Positions 6,203 to 7,998 of a stretch of DNA of 7,998 nt are shown piece by piece. The DNA is from an uncultured Coriobacteriia bacterium. GTDB lineage: Bacteria; Actinomycetota; Coriobacteriia; Coriobacteriales; QAMH01. Within the stretch, counting starts at the first letter, position 1; the number at the start of each line of letters is the position of its first letter. The notes under the pieces are model-generated. The model made no database searches, was not told where the DNA came from, and was given only the letters and a program-made list of their open reading frames with translations. The stretch is taken from NCBI GenBank assembly GCA_949283445.1, contig CASDTD010000186.1, positions 1 through 7,998 of the forward strand, written 5' to 3'. The position numbers and the translations under genes were made by a program.

Positions 6203-7858
6203 ATGTATTGCACGCACTGCGGAACGAGCTTGCCCGACGACGCCCAGCTCTGCACGAGCTGCAGCCAATACCCGCGCGGCCCGCAATGGACCTGCCCCAA
6301 ATGCGGAACTTCCAATCTATCCGACACGCTGGTCTGCCCCTCATGCGAATTCGCCCTTGGCGGCACCTCGCAGGCGCAGCAGGAGGACGTACCGCAGAAA
6401 GCCACAGGCGAGCAAGCTGCAGCTGAGCAGCCAGCACCTGCTGCGCATGATGCCGGTGCCGCCAAGAAGCGCCCTGCACGCGCGCCCATCGTCATCGCCT
6501 GCGCAGCGGTCGTGGTCATCGTCGCCATCATCGCAGGCATGGCGGTCATGAAGGTCGGGCCGTTCGCGCCGAAGGAGAACCCCGTCATAAGCTTGGCCGA
6601 GGTCGCCGACGAGGCCTGGAGAGCCTACCTGCAAGACAACGTCGACACCAACGAGAGCGGCATCATCTCCGATGAGGAGGCGCTGGCCGTCACCTCGATA
6701 GGCTCACCCGATGAAAGGGACGCGCAGGGCAACGGCATCTCCGAGCTGGGGATCGCCGACCTGACGGGCATCGAGCAGTTCGTCAACCTCACGACGCTCG
6801 TCTGCTCGGGCAACAAGATACCCGCGCTCGACCTCTCAGCAAACACCCAGCTCACGGGCATCATCTGCAACGATAACGGCCTTTCCAGCCTGACCCTGCC
6901 CGAAACGGACACGCTGACCACCTTGCATGCCACCGGCAATTCGCTCGACAAGGTCGACCTGTCGCACACGCCGTCCTTGTCAGACATCCAGCTCGACAAG
7001 GACACGGCCATCGTGGGAAGCAAGATGACCGACGAGGACGCCCAGACGGCAATCGAGGACATGACCGCCCTGTACTTCACCGCGGCTTCCCACGGCGAGG
7101 CGCTGAGCAGCGCCCCGTTGAAACCCCGCAAAAACTCGGAATTCGACGCGATGCTCATCTCGGGCATGCTGTATTCCGAACCAAACCACAAACGCCCCAC
7201 GCTCGAGGAGCCGTACAAAACCTACGGCATCGACTGCGAGAAGACCGATGCCAGCACCTTCCACCTTTCCGACAAGGCAATCCGCCAGATACTCGCCTCG
7301 TTCTACGGAGCCGCGCCCGACAGCACCAGCTACCTGGACGGTACGCCAATCACCGCCAGGGAATCTGACGGCTGGCGTGTCTATACCGGCAGCGTCGCCC
7401 TGACCCAGACCGTGAAGTCGAGCAAATGGAAAGCCTACGGACGTTTCGTGACCTCCAGCATCACCATCACCACGACTGATGGCCTTGGCGGCAAAGACGA
7501 GTACCACCTGACCGTCAAAGCGAAAAAGGACGACGAGAGCGTGTTCGGGTACCACCTCGTCTCGGTCAAGGTCGCCTCGAAGAGGACGCTGAGCACGGGC
7601 GCTGCATCGACAGGCGGCGCGAGCTCCGGCAGCTCGTCGAAAGTCACCGATTACGAAGCGCACCTGCGCAGCGAGCTTGACAAGCTCGGACTGCTGGACG
7701 GCTCGGACGGCTTCGAGATCGAATCCGAAGACTCCGCCAAAATCGTCGGCCGTACCTACAACGACCTTCCCGACCACGTCGCCACGACGGGACGCTACGT
7801 TCTCGACAAGGAAACCCTCAAGATCACCGACGACTGGTCAGGCGAAGTTCTGAACTAA
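6203..7858 (+). CDS. Zinc-ribbon, single-pass membrane protein with EF-hand-like loop and leucine-rich repeats
   Basis: A 551-residue protein of no named family, built from recognisable parts. Two four-cysteine zinc ribbons open it (Cys3/6/17/20 and Cys31/34/45/48). An Ala/Gln/Glu-rich linker follows, then a basic KKRPAR patch (88-93) and one membrane helix at about 94-116. The basic patch puts the zinc ribbons in the cytosol and everything after residue 117 outside. The outer part has a 12-residue EF-hand-type loop, D148-x-N150-x-S152-G-I-x-S156-x-x-E159, then leucine-rich repeats with a 21-residue period (Leu196, 217, 238, 259; pattern LTxLxCxxNxLxxLDLS). Residues 275-462 are unrecognised and rich in polar residues. 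A Ser/Gly/Ala linker (464-479) leads to a last module of about 70 residues. Start ATG at 6203; the ribosome site is weak. A strong terminator follows, so it is probably monocistronic. Function unknown; a surface sensor or adhesin-like role is possible. Confidence 0.85.
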   Translation: MYCTHCGTSLPDDAQLCTSCSQYPRGPQWTCPKCGTSNLSDTLVCPSCEFALGGTSQAQQEDVPQKATGEQAAAEQPAPAAHDAGAAKKRPARAPIVIACAAVVVIVAIIAGMAVMKVGPFAPKENPVISLAEVADEAWRAYLQDNVDTNESGIISDEEALAVTSIGSPDERDAQGNGISELGIADLTGIEQFVNLTTLVCSGNKIPALDLSANTQLTGIICNDNGLSSLTLPETDTLTTLHATGNSLDKVDLSHTPSLSDIQLDKDTAIVGSKMTDEDAQTAIEDMTALYFTAASHGEALSSAPLKPRKNSEFDAMLISGMLYSEPNHKRPTLEEPYKTYGIDCEKTDASTFHLSDKAIRQILASFYGAAPDSTSYLDGTPITARESDGWRVYTGSVALTQTVKSSKWKAYGRFVTSSITITTTDGLGGKDEYHLTVKAKKDDESVFGYHLVSVKVASKRTLSTGAASTGGASSGSSSKVTDYEAHLRSELDKLGLLDGSDGFEIESEDSAKIVGRTYNDLPDHVATTGRYVLDKETLKITDDWSGEVLN

Positions 7859-7879
7859 CAGTAAGCAGACACGCGACGC

Positions 7880-7916
7880 AAGGCGGGCTGGGCATATTCG
7901 CACCGGCCCGCCTTTT
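7880..7916 (+). terminator. Intrinsic terminator of the 551-aa protein gene
   Basis: GGCGGGC (7882-7888) pairs with GCCCGCC (7906-7912), and TGG/CCG extends the stem inward to about ten pairs around an 11-nt loop. Two A before the stem pair with the first two of four T at 7913-7916. It lies 21 nt after the stop codon, the expected position for a Rho-independent terminator. Confidence 0.87.
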
Positions 7917-7958
7917 GCGACCACCGCCATCGGCAGAGAGTTGCGAATGCGAATCTGG

Positions 7959-7983
7959 TGGTTACCATGATTCATGGCAACCA
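7959..7983. promoter_or_regulatory. Operator-like dyad at the right edge of the window
   Basis: TGGTTACCATG (7959-7969) and CATGGCAACCA (7973-7983) are 11-bp inverted arms with a single mismatch around a 3-nt centre. No T tract follows, so an operator is more likely than a terminator. It lies past the terminator and probably belongs to the control region of the next gene, outside the window. A GCGAAT direct repeat (7943-7954) sits just before it. Confidence 0.45.
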
Positions 7984-7998
7984 GATGGAATTAGGGAG

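Overview
The window looks like chromosomal DNA from a high-GC Gram-positive bacterium. Coriobacteriia (Eggerthella/Slackia-like Actinomycetota) is the best guess, based on the high GC with strongly GC-rich third positions, the use of GTG starts, the protein types (a C_GCAxxG_C_C redox protein, a zinc-ribbon/LRR membrane protein, a KamA-like radical SAM enzyme) and a textbook Gram-positive LexA box. This placement is an inference from sequence style, not a database result. I see no insertion sequence, prophage, CRISPR array, tRNA or rRNA.

Left third (1-3248), all on the plus strand: the 3' end of a C_GCAxxG_C_C family gene, an APC-superfamily amino-acid permease, then a tight pair made of a small alarmone synthetase of the RelP/YwaC type and an SRAP (YedK/HMCES-like) protein that shields abasic DNA. 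The pair is 21 nt apart and probably co-transcribed, so a stringent-response enzyme sits next to a DNA-damage protein.

Middle (3289-5912): a KamA-family radical SAM/PLP enzyme on the minus strand faces the SRAP gene. Its sequence lacks the two aspartates that bind lysine in lysine 2,3-aminomutase. Upstream lies a 288-nt region that is the richest in signals. It has an AT-rich patch with small dyads, a minus-strand terminator hairpin with a competing anti-terminator pairing, and a perfect LexA box (CGAAC-N4-GTTCG) about 40 nt before an unrecognised 98-aa gene on the plus strand. That gene ends 2 nt from the end of a convergent EamA/DMT transporter gene on the minus strand.

Right third (5913-7998): a 290-nt divergent intergenic region, a 551-aa membrane protein (two zinc ribbons, one membrane helix, an EF-hand-like calcium loop, three and a bit 21-residue leucine-rich repeats and an unrecognised C-terminal part), a strong intrinsic terminator, and at the window edge an operator-like dyad. 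That dyad resembles another one in front of the EamA gene.

No single operon-scale system is evident. The most promising points are the LexA-controlled orphan gene with its divergent signals, the KamA variant of unknown substrate, and the two related dyads.
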